Positions 1-7,641 of a DNA stretch of 15,141 nt are shown here, in pieces (position 1 is the stretch's first letter; each line of letters begins with the position of its first letter). The position numbers and the translations under genes are program-made. The stretch lies in assembly GCA_007123985.1 (NCBI GenBank), contig SLGA01000063.1:1-15141 (forward strand), given 5' to 3'. Source of the stretch: Balneolaceae bacterium (lineage in GTDB: Bacteria > Bacteroidota > Rhodothermia > Balneolales > Balneolaceae). Below the pieces are notes generated by a model. It was not told the origin of the DNA and ran no database searches. It worked only from the letters and a program-made list of their open reading frames with translations.

Positions 1-1079
1 CGGTCAATCATCCGGCTCCAGTCTAGATGTTTATTGATGTTTTGCAATGATGCTTTTGGCAACGGCTGGGTTTTACCTGTGAGCAGATCTTTCAGATTGT
101 GGAAAAGATCATCCTCCGTGTCATAAATCACGGGAGCGTGCAGCAGCGGTTTGTGCAGAGAATCGGGAATTAATTCGGGATAGTGCAGCCGATTAGGTAC
201 CAGCGGATGGCACCCGCAATAGATTGCCTCCATAATTGCCACACAGAAAAACTCGTGCGTTGCAGTGGAAACCACAATATCGCCGGAATGAAGCAGTTTG
301 CTGTAATTCTCCACATTCTCCACATACCCGAAATGGGTGATCTGATCACCAAACCGTTTCCACGCTTTTTCAAACTCATCCGGTTTTTTATGCTGAGTAT
401 CGCCGGCAAGAATCAGATCGAACTCCAGGTCAATGTCGTTCAGACGGTTCAGCACTTTGAAAAACATCGCGGGGTTCCGGTCGAACTGCCAGCGCTGGTT
501 CCAAACAATCGCAGGACGTTTATTATTTTTTCGGGTGTCGGGTTGTTTATCAAAAACAGAGAGATCCAGTCCGGGGTACATTACCAAACTTTTTTCACGA
601 ATCTGATCTACTGTTTTGTAGTGTTTGTCATCTGGAAAAAAGTTATCTAAAAACCGGGGCAACTCTTCCAGAAAATCGTTCATGTGAAATTTTGTGGTGA
701 ACAGAAGTTTATCCGCAGATAGCATGCTGATATAGTTCACATAGCAGTAGGTAATATCGCGCTCCTCTCCTTCGGGCATCGGCTGGGTAAGCTGATTTTC
801 ATGCATCATCATCACCTTGGGGGTGTGTGCAAACCGGGGATTGGTTAGCGCGAGAAATGCAGGAAGATTGGCCATGCTGCTTACCAGCAGAAGATCGATC
901 TCCTCGCTGATTTCGGCTGACATCTCAGCAAGTTTCACGGAATCACCATGCATACGCCATTTCCAGCGCCGGTAATCCAATTTGATGGGGATGATGTTAT
1001 GGCGGGAATTCTCCTGTAGGCCTTTTAAAAATGCCCGGTGCGATCCGTTATAAAATGGTTCAACTGCAAGTATGTTCAC
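1..1079 (-). CDS. DUF3524/GTDC1-like glycosyltransferase (tRNA-queuosine mannosyltransferase family), C-terminus cut by window edge
   Basis: The reading frame starts at a GTG and stays open to the window edge, giving about 359 codons. The N-terminus MNILAVEPFYNGSHRAFLKG is the hallmark of the DUF3524 family, which continues with a K-W-R-M segment around residue 40 and an MMMHENQL segment near residue 90. The C-terminal half is a GT4-type Rossmann domain: IVWNQRW, LILAGD, then an E-x7-E motif in EFFCVAIMEAIYCG, which in GT4 enzymes contacts the nucleotide sugar. The animal member GTDC1/QTMAN mannosylates queuosine in tRNA-Asp; this substrate is known for the family, and extending it to this protein is inference. 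The GTG start is preferred because it places the conserved NILA-EP strand at the N-terminus. Nothing is seen upstream on the minus strand to suggest an operon partner. Only the last residues should be missing, since bacterial members are only slightly longer. Confidence 0.85.
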   Translation of the reverse strand, partial: MNILAVEPFYNGSHRAFLKGLQENSRHNIIPIKLDYRRWKWRMHGDSVKLAEMSAEISEEIDLLLVSSMANLPAFLALTNPRFAHTPKVMMMHENQLTQPMPEGEERDITYCYVNYISMLSADKLLFTTKFHMNDFLEELPRFLDNFFPDDKHYKTVDQIREKSLVMYPGLDLSVFDKQPDTRKNNKRPAIVWNQRWQFDRNPAMFFKVLNRLNDIDLEFDLILAGDTQHKKPDEFEKAWKRFGDQITHFGYVENVENYSKLLHSGDIVVSTATHEFFCVAIMEAIYCGCHPLVPNRLHYPELIPDSLHKPLLHAPVIYDTEDDLFHNLKDLLTGKTQPLPKASLQNINKHLDWSRMID

Positions 1080-1588
1080 AAAAAAATGGTCAGTGATTAG
1101 CGTATCTACCGAAGTAATGGAGTAACCCGGTCAGAAGCAACCTGAAATGGTACAGAAATTACCCCAATTTTATGTCATTTTAACAAATAAGACATAGTAA
1201 AAACTCAAGTTTAAAATTCTTATAAGTGGAAACAGTAATTCTCGAAAACTAACCGGCCTTGAATTGCTTGACGGGAACAGGGTGTTTTCAGCAGCGCTGT
1301 GGCAGCATTTGTTACCGGCCATAAACATTGATTACCGCCTATGAGCGTTATGGACCATGCAAATGATGCCGCGTTGATAAAAAACCCGCCGTCAAGCAAT
1401 TCACCGCCTTGATTTTTTGATACTTTTGTATCAAGACAAAAGTATGAATATAATTGTGATGGGAATGATTAGAAAAATGGGGTAACTCCTAAAATGGTAA
1501 TTTTGTGTGATGTAGATTGAGTAATCCTGTTACAGGTAAATGCTTCAATGAGCTGCGCACGATTGAAGGTTTACCTTTGGAAAGCCAG
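1080..1588. other. Gene-poor intergenic gap with a palindromic repeat remnant
   Basis: About 510 bases separate the glycosyltransferase start from the mutL stop, and no convincing gene is present in any frame. Positions 1080-1250 are AT-rich and should contain the promoter of the minus-strand glycosyltransferase, but I could not assign a clear box. Positions 1261-1445 hold inverted repeats, listed separately. Positions 1446-1588 lie just downstream of mutL and show no strong terminator hairpin. Confidence 0.7.
1261..1445. repeat. Palindromic repeat region: 14-bp inverted repeat plus two mutually exclusive hairpins
   Basis: GAATTGCTTGACGG at 1261-1274 is perfectly repeated in inverse orientation at 1389-1402, with 114 bases between the arms. 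Directly after the right arm, TGATAC-TTTT-GTATCA (1418-1433) forms one hairpin. ATACTTTTGT (1420-1429) and ACAAAAGTAT (1436-1445) form a second, overlapping 10-bp hairpin, so only one can form at a time. From memory, similar 'GATACTTTTGTATCAAGACAAAAGTAT' type strings occur dispersed in Bacteroidota genomes. The block may therefore be a copy or remnant of a non-coding repeat or MITE-like element. No transposase or clear target-site duplication is visible. Confidence 0.55.
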
Positions 1589-3430
1589 CTACCGAAACCG
1601 ATTTTTGATATCATCCATCGGCATATAAATAAGGGTGGGTTTTTCGAGGGGATCACTGTAGGGTTCATCGCAGGCAAAAAGCTGGTCAATCAGCAATTCC
1701 ATCTCAGCCTCAGTGAGTCGCTTTCCTCGCGGAATGGCCGTGCGCGATGCAAATGCGATAGCCACTTTTCGGCGGGCATCCAGCGCCGGTCTTCTATTCA
1801 GTTCACGATACTGCTGTAACATCTCGCGCAAAACCTGGCGCTCATCACCAATTTCAATGTCGGCCGGTACACCATTGATGATAGCCGTGTTTCCACTCAG
1901 CAGCTGAATACTGAACCCCATTCTCTGGATGATTGGCAAGAGCTCTTTCAACAGTGAAAAATCCGTTGCAGAAAGTTCAACTGTTTGAGCAAACAGCAAT
2001 TGCTGGGTACCGGGTAATGTCTCTTCAGTAGCACTCAGCGCTTTTTCATAGATAATTCGTTTATGAGCCGCATGTTGGTCTATCACCGTTAAACCTGACC
2101 GCGTTTGAGTGAGAATATACCGGTTATGAAGCTGCCAGAATCCCCGCTCAGTGTTTACGCGTTCATTGCTTTCTGTACTTTCAGGGCGACCTGATTTCCC
2201 GCTCTCTGTTGTAAAAGCTGAATCACCCCGGCTGTACAATCGCTCGGCAGCTTCCTCCCCATCTACTCTGCCTGATGGAAAGTTAATCCGTGAAGGAAAC
2301 TGTACAGGTTCTTCACCACCCCGATAAGTTTCTCTTTGTGCGGTGCTTCCCGAAATTCGATCGAAAGAGAGATCAAAATCATTCTGAAACGTATCGGATC
2401 TGCCAACATCGGGCACAGCAAAGTACTGGTTAATCGCCTTTTTCACGACCGACCTGGCAAGCTGTATAATGCTTTTCTCATCATCAAATTTTACCTCAAG
2501 TTTGGCGGGATGCACATTTACATCGAGCTGAGTAGGATCCATTTCTAAAAAGATGGCATAAAACGGATACTCATTTTGTCGGGTCCACGTATCAAACAGG
2601 CTGAGCAGCACATACGTTAAATATCGGTGCTGAAACGGGCGCCCGTTCACAAACAGAAACTGCTCACCCCGGCTTTTTTTCGCAAGTTTTGGGTCGGCAA
2701 GCACCCCGCTGATTTTCACATAACTGGTTTGCTCATCAAATGGAATGAGGCTGGCTTTGTACTGTTTGCCAAACAGGGATGCAATTCGCTGCTCAAGTTT
2801 TTGTACTGGCAAATGATGGATCTGTTCTCCATCTGCATGCATCTCAAATTCTATATTTATGTTTGCCAGCGCTGCAGTTTGAAATGTTCTGATGATATGG
2901 CGAAGCTCAGTTGCATCGGTCTTTAAAAACTGACGGCGTGCAGGCACATTGAAAAACAGGTTACGAACTGCAATCGAGGTGCCATCATCAACCGCAACGG
3001 GTTCAAAACGTTTCTCCTGGCCGCCCCACATTTCGAGCAGCGTGCCTGAATCATCCTCTACCCGTTTCGTTTTAAGCTCCACCTGCGAAATAGATGCTAT
3101 TGAAGCCATCGCCTCCCCCCGAAAACCCATGGTTTGGACACGGTAGAGATCTTCAATGGTTTGAATTTTAGATGTGGCATGCGGTTCAAAACAGAGCCGC
3201 GCATCCGCCTGCGACATCCCGCACCCATTATCTATTACCTGAACAAGAGTTCGGCCTGCCTGTTGAACGATCAGCCTGATGCGATCCGCACCTGCATCTA
3301 TGGCGTTATCGAGCAGCTCTTTGGCTACAGAAGCCGGGCGTTGAATAACTTCACCTGCGGCAATTTTGTTGAATAGTTCGGGGGGCATCGTCCGAATGAT
3401 AGACTGCCCAATGTCTCCTGGTTGATTCAA
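1589..3430 (-). CDS. mutL: DNA mismatch repair protein MutL
   Basis: This 613-residue protein couples MutS mismatch recognition to downstream repair steps. The N-terminal GHKL ATPase is intact: NKIAAGEVIQRPASV (21-35), ELLDNAIDAG (38-47), DNGCGM (67-72) and MGFRGEA (101-107). The transducer domain has the FVNGRP (259-264) and DVNVHPAKLEVKF (303-315) motifs. A low-complexity linker (about 340-425) leads to the C-terminal dimerisation domain, which begins around GFWQLHNRYIL (430-440). The latent endonuclease motif, normally DQHA-x2-E-x4-E, reads DQHAAHKRIIYE (451-462), so the first catalytic glutamate is a lysine. The usual A-C-[KR] and CPHGRP metal-site motifs are also degenerate (AFASRTAI near 559-566; ACDEPYSDP near 586-594). 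I infer loss of nicking activity, as in MutL of MutH-type systems. Start: ATG at 3430 gives a short leader before the conserved IIRTMPPELFNKI. It probably shares a transcript with the small gene 38 bases upstream. Confidence 0.97.
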   Translation of the reverse strand: MNQPGDIGQSIIRTMPPELFNKIAAGEVIQRPASVAKELLDNAIDAGADRIRLIVQQAGRTLVQVIDNGCGMSQADARLCFEPHATSKIQTIEDLYRVQTMGFRGEAMASIASISQVELKTKRVEDDSGTLLEMWGGQEKRFEPVAVDDGTSIAVRNLFFNVPARRQFLKTDATELRHIIRTFQTAALANINIEFEMHADGEQIHHLPVQKLEQRIASLFGKQYKASLIPFDEQTSYVKISGVLADPKLAKKSRGEQFLFVNGRPFQHRYLTYVLLSLFDTWTRQNEYPFYAIFLEMDPTQLDVNVHPAKLEVKFDDEKSIIQLARSVVKKAINQYFAVPDVGRSDTFQNDFDLSFDRISGSTAQRETYRGGEEPVQFPSRINFPSGRVDGEEAAERLYSRGDSAFTTESGKSGRPESTESNERVNTERGFWQLHNRYILTQTRSGLTVIDQHAAHKRIIYEKALSATEETLPGTQQLLFAQTVELSATDFSLLKELLPIIQRMGFSIQLLSGNTAIINGVPADIEIGDERQVLREMLQQYRELNRRPALDARRKVAIAFASRTAIPRGKRLTEAEMELLIDQLFACDEPYSDPLEKPTLIYMPMDDIKNRFR

Positions 3431-3468
3431 AAAGCTTTGGAATCCTTTATTTTGAGATGATTGATGGG

Positions 3469-3678
3469 TTAAAGCACAGATATTATCCAGATAACAAGTC
3501 CCAGGCCAAGAGCATATACAATTACACGTATATTTTGGCTTCTGTGGCGATGCCTGTTACGATTGGTCTGAATTCGAATTCGTTTTTTGCGTTTTTCATC
3601 CTCCTCAGGGTCGTAATATCTGAGTGGTATGTCGAATTTTTTTGGTTTGGCCCTGTGGCCGAACATTGGTCTGATCAT
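3469..3678 (-). CDS. Small basic protein with C-terminal transmembrane segment, upstream of mutL
   Basis: The predicted protein has 69 residues. It begins with a tyrosine/proline-rich part (FGHRAKPKKFDIPLRYYDPE), continues into a strongly basic stretch rich in Lys and Arg (about residues 29-48), and ends in one hydrophobic helix (IRVIVYALGLGLVIWIISVL, about 50-69). It resembles, from memory, a small conserved hypothetical protein of Bacteroidota that carries a PKxF...RYYDPE motif. Its function is unknown. The C-terminal helix with almost nothing after it suggests a tail-anchored topology with the basic part in the cytoplasm. The second Met (residue 5, at 3666) is an alternative start and may be the real one, because the similar proteins I recall begin near MFGHRA. 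It lies 38 bases upstream of mutL on the same strand, with a good TAnnTTTG box 51 bases before its start, so the pair is likely an operon. Confidence 0.75.
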   Translation of the reverse strand: MIRPMFGHRAKPKKFDIPLRYYDPEEDEKRKKRIRIQTNRNRHRHRSQNIRVIVYALGLGLVIWIISVL

Positions 3679-3728
3679 AACAAAGCAGCGTGTTTATGCC
3701 TTAGAACGAATCGATTTGTTGATTGTTA

Positions 3729-3736
3729 CAAAGATA
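3729..3736 (-). promoter_or_regulatory. Bacteroidota-type -7 box (TATCTTTG) for the small gene-mutL unit
   Basis: On the minus strand the bases read TATCTTTG, a perfect match to the Bacteroidota primary-sigma -7 consensus TAnnTTTG. It lies 51 bases upstream of the small gene's ATG. The -33 element is poor (GTTTC about 20 bases upstream), so the call rests on the -7 box and its position. Confidence 0.5.
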
Positions 3737-3862
3737 CAGTTTGAAAGAAGAAACTTCAGTTTTTTTTGGAGCGTTTACCGGGTCTGCTTCAGAATAAATT
3801 CAGCGTTTACCTAAAAAAAACGTTAATTGTAATTGATGAAATCATATTTCACCAAAACTGAT

Positions 3863-3887
3863 GGATTTAATAAAATGCCTTAAATCC
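3863..3887. other. AT-rich stem-loop downstream of the NlpC/P60 gene
   Basis: GGATTTAA (3863-3870) and TTAAATCC (3880-3887) form a perfect 8-bp stem with a 9-base loop, 30 bases past the stop of the minus-strand lipoprotein gene. There is no U-run on the minus-strand 3' side, so it is a weak terminator candidate at best. The rest of 3679-3916 holds only the promoter noted above. Confidence 0.3.
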
Positions 3888-3916
3888 TCATGTTAGTATG
3901 GTACAGGGAAGGGTTT

Positions 3917-4441
3917 TTAATTCAAAACACGTCTGGCACCAAGGTATCTGCCTGCCCAGTAGCTATCCGAAAGATTGGAAATCATCACCCCGCTTGATAC
4001 AGATGCATGCAGAAAATCTCCATCCTCCATAGCAATTCCAACGTGCAGAACTCCCCGGTCTGTTCGAAAAAAAACGAGATCGCCCGGGCGAATGTGCTGC
4101 CGTCGGATTCCACTTCCCTCCTGTATCTGCTGCCTTGTATTTCGCGGAAGAGATTCATCAAAATACTCCCTGAAAACGGTTTGAGTAAAAGCTGAGCAAT
4201 CAATCCCGGAGTGATCATTCCCACCCAAACGATACGGAGTACCGCGCCATATAGAGTGAGCACTGTGCAGCTGCTGCTGAACTGATTCAGATGTACTACG
4301 ATCACCTGAAACAGACATTGCCGGCGGTGCGGATGAGGGAACAGGTTGGCTCGGTTCAGGTTGATAACCTTCGCGTACTACTCCGCAGGAAAGCATAAAC
4401 AGAGAGAGAATGAGCGATATAAAAAAAACAGTACGATTCAA
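3917..4441 (-). CDS. NlpC/P60 family lipoprotein (probable peptidoglycan endopeptidase)
   Basis: This 174-residue protein has a lipoprotein signal (hydrophobic 4-18, lipidation Cys19 in FMLSCG), a Pro/Ser-rich linker (26-45) and one NlpC/P60 domain (about 58-174). The catalytic triad residues are visible: Cys82 in GIDCSAFTQ, His133 in GVLHVGIAM and His145 in FLHASVSSGV. The family also shows the GTPYRLGG entry motif (67-74) and the RPGDLVFF motif (118-125). Such enzymes hydrolyse the gamma-D-Glu-diamino acid bond in peptide stems, and most act in the periplasm. The size and layout match Spr/NlpC-type single-domain hydrolases. It is divergent from pdxJ, with only 65 bases between the two starts, so their promoters must share that gap. 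The substrate bond is known for the family but is not demonstrated here. Confidence 0.92.
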   Translation of the reverse strand: MNRTVFFISLILSLFMLSCGVVREGYQPEPSQPVPSSAPPAMSVSGDRSTSESVQQQLHSAHSIWRGTPYRLGGNDHSGIDCSAFTQTVFREYFDESLPRNTRQQIQEGSGIRRQHIRPGDLVFFRTDRGVLHVGIAMEDGDFLHASVSSGVMISNLSDSYWAGRYLGARRVLN

Positions 4442-4506
4442 TAGATATTGCCGAATGATTATTTGATGATGTTTATTGTATCTTCAATCAAACAAGAATA
4501 AAAGTT

Positions 4507-5232
4507 ATGCAACTATTAGTAAATATCGATCATGTTGCCACACTTCGCAACGCCCGGGGCGAAGGTTATCCCGATCCCATTGAAGCAGCAGAAATTTGTG
4601 AACAAGCCGGTGCTGCCGGAATCGTTTTTCATCTGCGCGGTGACAGACGCCACATCCGTGATGAAGATGTGTACAGATTAAAAAAGTCTGTAAAAGGAAT
4701 TCTTGATTTCGAAATGGCGGCATCCGATGAGATGATTACCATCTGCAACGAAGTACAACCGGAACTCTGCACGCTTGTTCCCGAAGGACGGGAGGAGCTT
4801 ACTACGGAAGGCGGCCTCAACATGAAGACCGTATTTGAAGATTATAAAAACCGGGTTTTCCCCGCATTTAAAGGTACCAACACAAAATTAAGTCTTTTTC
4901 TCGATCCCAATCCTGTAGATATTGAGATTGCCCACACTTTGGGAGCAGATGCCATAGAATTACATACCGGAACGTTTGCCAATGCCTCAAATTCAGATTT
5001 ACAGAAAAAAGAGCTTGAGCGCTTGATTATGGGAGCAGAACTTATTCACACTGCCGGTATGACGGTAAATGCCGGGCACGGATTGAACCTCGACAATCTG
5101 CCGGTGCTGATTCGTGAAGTTCCTCATTTGCAGGACATCAGCATAGGTCATGCACTGGTTTCAAAATCGATCTATTGGGGTCTCGAAAAAACGGTAAAGG
5201 AATACATAAAAATTTTAACCGATAAAAAGTGA
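4507..5232 (+). CDS. pdxJ: Pyridoxine 5'-phosphate synthase
   Basis: PdxJ condenses 1-deoxy-D-xylulose 5-phosphate with 3-amino-2-oxopropyl phosphate to give pyridoxine 5'-phosphate, the last ring-forming step of DXP-dependent vitamin B6 synthesis. The 241-residue length is normal for the family. The N-terminus LLVNIDHVATLRNARG and the FHLRGDRRHI segment (41-50) are family signatures. Residues in the positions of the E. coli catalytic His45, Glu72 and His193 are present as His42, Glu69 (DFEMA) and His191 (VNAGHGLN). The protein forms a TIM barrel in the cytoplasm. It is followed by era after only 10 bases, so the two are probably co-transcribed. Its PLP-pathway product is the cofactor of MetY encoded further right, but no regulatory link is visible. 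Confidence 0.98.
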   Translation: MQLLVNIDHVATLRNARGEGYPDPIEAAEICEQAGAAGIVFHLRGDRRHIRDEDVYRLKKSVKGILDFEMAASDEMITICNEVQPELCTLVPEGREELTTEGGLNMKTVFEDYKNRVFPAFKGTNTKLSLFLDPNPVDIEIAHTLGADAIELHTGTFANASNSDLQKKELERLIMGAELIHTAGMTVNAGHGLNLDNLPVLIREVPHLQDISIGHALVSKSIYWGLEKTVKEYIKILTDKK

Positions 5233-5242
5233 GTATGAAATC

Positions 5243-6124
5243 TTGACAAAAAAAGAACACAAATCGGGTTATGCAGCCATTATTGGCAAACCAAATGCTG
5301 GAAAATCTACACTTATGAACCGCATTCTGGGAAGCAAGATTTCCATCACCACTCATAAAGCACAGACCACACGCCATCAAATTGTCGGTATTTTTTCTGA
5401 TGATGACACTCAGATCATTTTTCTGGATACACCTGGCGTAATTACCCCAAAGTATGAACTTCAGCGTGCCATGATGAACACAGTGGAACGAGCCCGGGCC
5501 GATGCTGATGTGATTCTCTTTATTTACGATCCCTCCGACAGGCACCCAACAGATGAAGTGATTGAGCTTCTTCGGTCTATCAACAAACCGATACTGCTCG
5601 TGGTGAATAAAGTAGATTCTATCGATAAAAACGATGCAGAAAATAAAGCCGCGGAGCTCTCTGAAAAATTAAAGATTCGCTCTGTTCATTATGTTTCCGC
5701 ACTCAGAGGTGATGGAATTGAAGAGCTTATGGAAAGTATTCGTTCTGTTATTCTACCCGGCCCGCCATTTTATCCAAAAGAAGATTTAAGTGAGCACCCA
5801 CTTCGGTTTTTTGTTTCTGAGTTGATCCGCGAACAGGTTTTTCTGCAATTTCACGAAGAAATTCCCTACTCCTGCACTGTTGATGTGATTCAGTATAAGG
5901 AAGAAGAAGACATTGACCGAATCAGTGCGGATATCATTGTAAATCGCAAATCACAAAAAGGAATGTTGATAGGCAAAGGTGGTGAAGCAATCAAAAAACT
6001 GGGGATTAAATCACGTGAATCTATCGAGCAATTTCTCGGAAAACAGGTATTTCTCGAACTGCACGTAAAAGTGCGGGAAAAATGGCGCGAAAAAGAGAAT
6101 ATGGTGAGAAGTTTAGGATACTAA
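5243..6124 (+). CDS. era: GTPase Era
   Basis: Era is an essential GTPase that binds the 3' end of 16S rRNA and assists 30S subunit maturation. All G motifs are present: G1 GKPNAGKS (15-22), switch-I threonines near 42-43, G3 DTPG (62-65), G4 NKVD (122-125) and G5 SAL (152-154). The C-terminal KH domain has the GKGG loop (MLIGKGGEAIKKLG, 241-254). At 293 residues the length is typical. The start is a TTG at 5243: no ATG or GTG lies in frame between the preceding pdxJ coding end and the G1 motif, and the first in-frame ATG would delete the P-loop. The nearby ATG at 5235 is out of frame and meets a stop after two codons. It follows pdxJ by 10 bases, consistent with one transcript. The uncommon start may lower translation. 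Confidence 0.97.
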   Translation: MTKKEHKSGYAAIIGKPNAGKSTLMNRILGSKISITTHKAQTTRHQIVGIFSDDDTQIIFLDTPGVITPKYELQRAMMNTVERARADADVILFIYDPSDRHPTDEVIELLRSINKPILLVVNKVDSIDKNDAENKAAELSEKLKIRSVHYVSALRGDGIEELMESIRSVILPGPPFYPKEDLSEHPLRFFVSELIREQVFLQFHEEIPYSCTVDVIQYKEEEDIDRISADIIVNRKSQKGMLIGKGGEAIKKLGIKSRESIEQFLGKQVFLELHVKVREKWREKENMVRSLGY

Positions 6125-6131
6125 TTAACGG

Positions 6132-6159
6132 AATCAATCCATTTTTATACTGATTGATT
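6132..6159 (+). terminator. Weak AT-rich stem-loop after era
   Basis: AATCAATC (6132-6139) pairs perfectly with GATTGATT (6152-6159) across a 12-base loop and is followed by ATTTTC. It begins 8 bases after the era stop. The stem is AT-rich and the U-run is interrupted, so it is only a possible weak terminator between era and the serine hydrolase gene. Confidence 0.3.
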
Positions 6160-6197
6160 ATTTTCGTGAATTTTTTAATTGTAATTACATTAACCAG

Positions 6198-7610
6198 ATG
6201 TATCAACGTTATTTATTCAGTGTATTCATTCTGTTTTCACTCATTTTCTACAGTTGCAGTGACACATCATCCACTGTAGATCAGCCACCCGAAATTTTAA
6301 CACAAGGCCGCTTTTCAGCCTTTATTGGTGAAGATTTTTCACTCATCATTGATACGGATGACCCGCAGGGATTGCCAGTTGAGGTTATCGCAAAGAACCT
6401 GCCACCCTGGCTTACCATTTTTCCCGAGGGGGCGCGTCTGTCCGGTTTACCCACTGAGATGGATGCAGGCCTGTATCAAATTGAAGTGGAGGCAACCAAC
6501 GGAACTCACTCCTATTCTGCAACTATTCAGGTTCAGGTATTTGTTAACCAAACTGAGGCCACATTCCAGAATGCAATTGATGAAATGGTTCGAACCCGGA
6601 CACCAGGATTACAGGGGTTAGCAGTAAGTGTAATTGATACAGATCAAAATTTGTATCGTGCATTTACCGGAACTCACGGATCAGGCTTTAATGCTCCGGC
6701 TGTTGACCATACAAATTTGTTCAGAGTTGCAAGTGTTACCAAACCGATGACAACAGCAATCGTACTAAAACTGGTAGAAGAAGGTGTACTGAGTTTGGAT
6801 GATAAGCTTGCAGATCATTACGAAACACTGCTTCCAAATTCCGGCAGTATGACCATTCGCCAAATACTAAGCCATACTGCAGGGGTTTTCGATCACCTGA
6901 ACTCCAACTCATTTTGGGGGCATCCATCATTTTCACCCACAAAAATTTGGACCGTTGACGAAATTGTTGAGTTTGCCAGAAATAACGGGCCTCTGTTTAG
7001 TCCCGGATCAGGTTATGGCTACTCCAATACTGCTTTTTATGTTTTGGGCGCTCTGATTGAAGAGGTCACCGGGTTAAATCTCAGTGATGCTTACACGCAA
7101 TATATTTTCGAACCTCTAGGCCTCGAAAATATTTTGTACGACAATTTTTCTACATCATCAAATCCTATAGACGGACTCTCCCTTAACCCGCGTTCCTACG
7201 AATATCACCTGACCGCTGTATCATCAGCCGGAGCTATAGCTGCCAACCCCACTGATGTAGCAGAGTTTGGCAGAATGTTTTATGGCGGCCGATTTCTCTC
7301 GGATGAACTCACATCAAAACTGAATGAAAATATTGGAGCCGATTTTGGGGGACAAAATTACGGTTTGGGAACGAGAATCTGGGATATTGGCGGGATACCC
7401 CATCACGGGCATACAGGCGCTCTGTTGGATTACCGCAATATTTTGATGTACATCCCTGAAACCGACCTCACAATTTCCATTCACACTCAAGACGTACATT
7501 CCAACTGGTTTGTGCTGGTTGATGAAATTTTCGACTTTTCAATGAGCCACTTCAGTGCAGGTGCCGCCAAAGCTTTACCTTTTGTATACGGTTCAACACC
7601 AAGAGAATAA
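6198..7610 (+). CDS. Serine hydrolase lipoprotein of the class C beta-lactamase/PBP4* family with N-terminal Ig-like domain
   Basis: The 470-residue protein begins with a lipoprotein signal ending at Cys20 (FYSCSD). Residues about 30-116 form a putative Ig-like (He_PIG-type) domain, recognised by the LPPWLTI and LSGLPTEMDAGLYQIEV pattern. The rest is a beta-lactamase/transpeptidase-like fold. The catalytic motifs are present: SxxK as SVTK (Ser179-Lys182), YxN as YSN (275-277), and HTG (405-407) in place of KTG, the form common in non-beta-lactamase esterases and D-aminopeptidases of this family. Substrates vary widely (peptides, esters, lactams), so true beta-lactamase activity should not be assumed. 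The Ig-like domain probably displays or spaces the enzyme at the cell surface or in the periplasm. The next gene, also for an exported hydrolase, starts 31 bases later, so the two may be co-expressed. Confidence 0.9.
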   Translation: MYQRYLFSVFILFSLIFYSCSDTSSTVDQPPEILTQGRFSAFIGEDFSLIIDTDDPQGLPVEVIAKNLPPWLTIFPEGARLSGLPTEMDAGLYQIEVEATNGTHSYSATIQVQVFVNQTEATFQNAIDEMVRTRTPGLQGLAVSVIDTDQNLYRAFTGTHGSGFNAPAVDHTNLFRVASVTKPMTTAIVLKLVEEGVLSLDDKLADHYETLLPNSGSMTIRQILSHTAGVFDHLNSNSFWGHPSFSPTKIWTVDEIVEFARNNGPLFSPGSGYGYSNTAFYVLGALIEEVTGLNLSDAYTQYIFEPLGLENILYDNFSTSSNPIDGLSLNPRSYEYHLTAVSSAGAIAANPTDVAEFGRMFYGGRFLSDELTSKLNENIGADFGGQNYGLGTRIWDIGGIPHHGHTGALLDYRNILMYIPETDLTISIHTQDVHSNWFVLVDEIFDFSMSHFSAGAAKALPFVYGSTPRE

Positions 7611-7641
7611 TTGAATCTATAGAATCTGTTAAACCTCCATC

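Noticed and set aside
183..650. 155-codon plus-strand frame
   Set aside because: It lies antisense to the glycosyltransferase frame, which has clear family motifs, and its own translation shows no recognisable domain.
3457..3744. 95-codon plus-strand frame
   Set aside because: It is antisense to the small membrane protein, whose composition and position upstream of mutL are more convincing.
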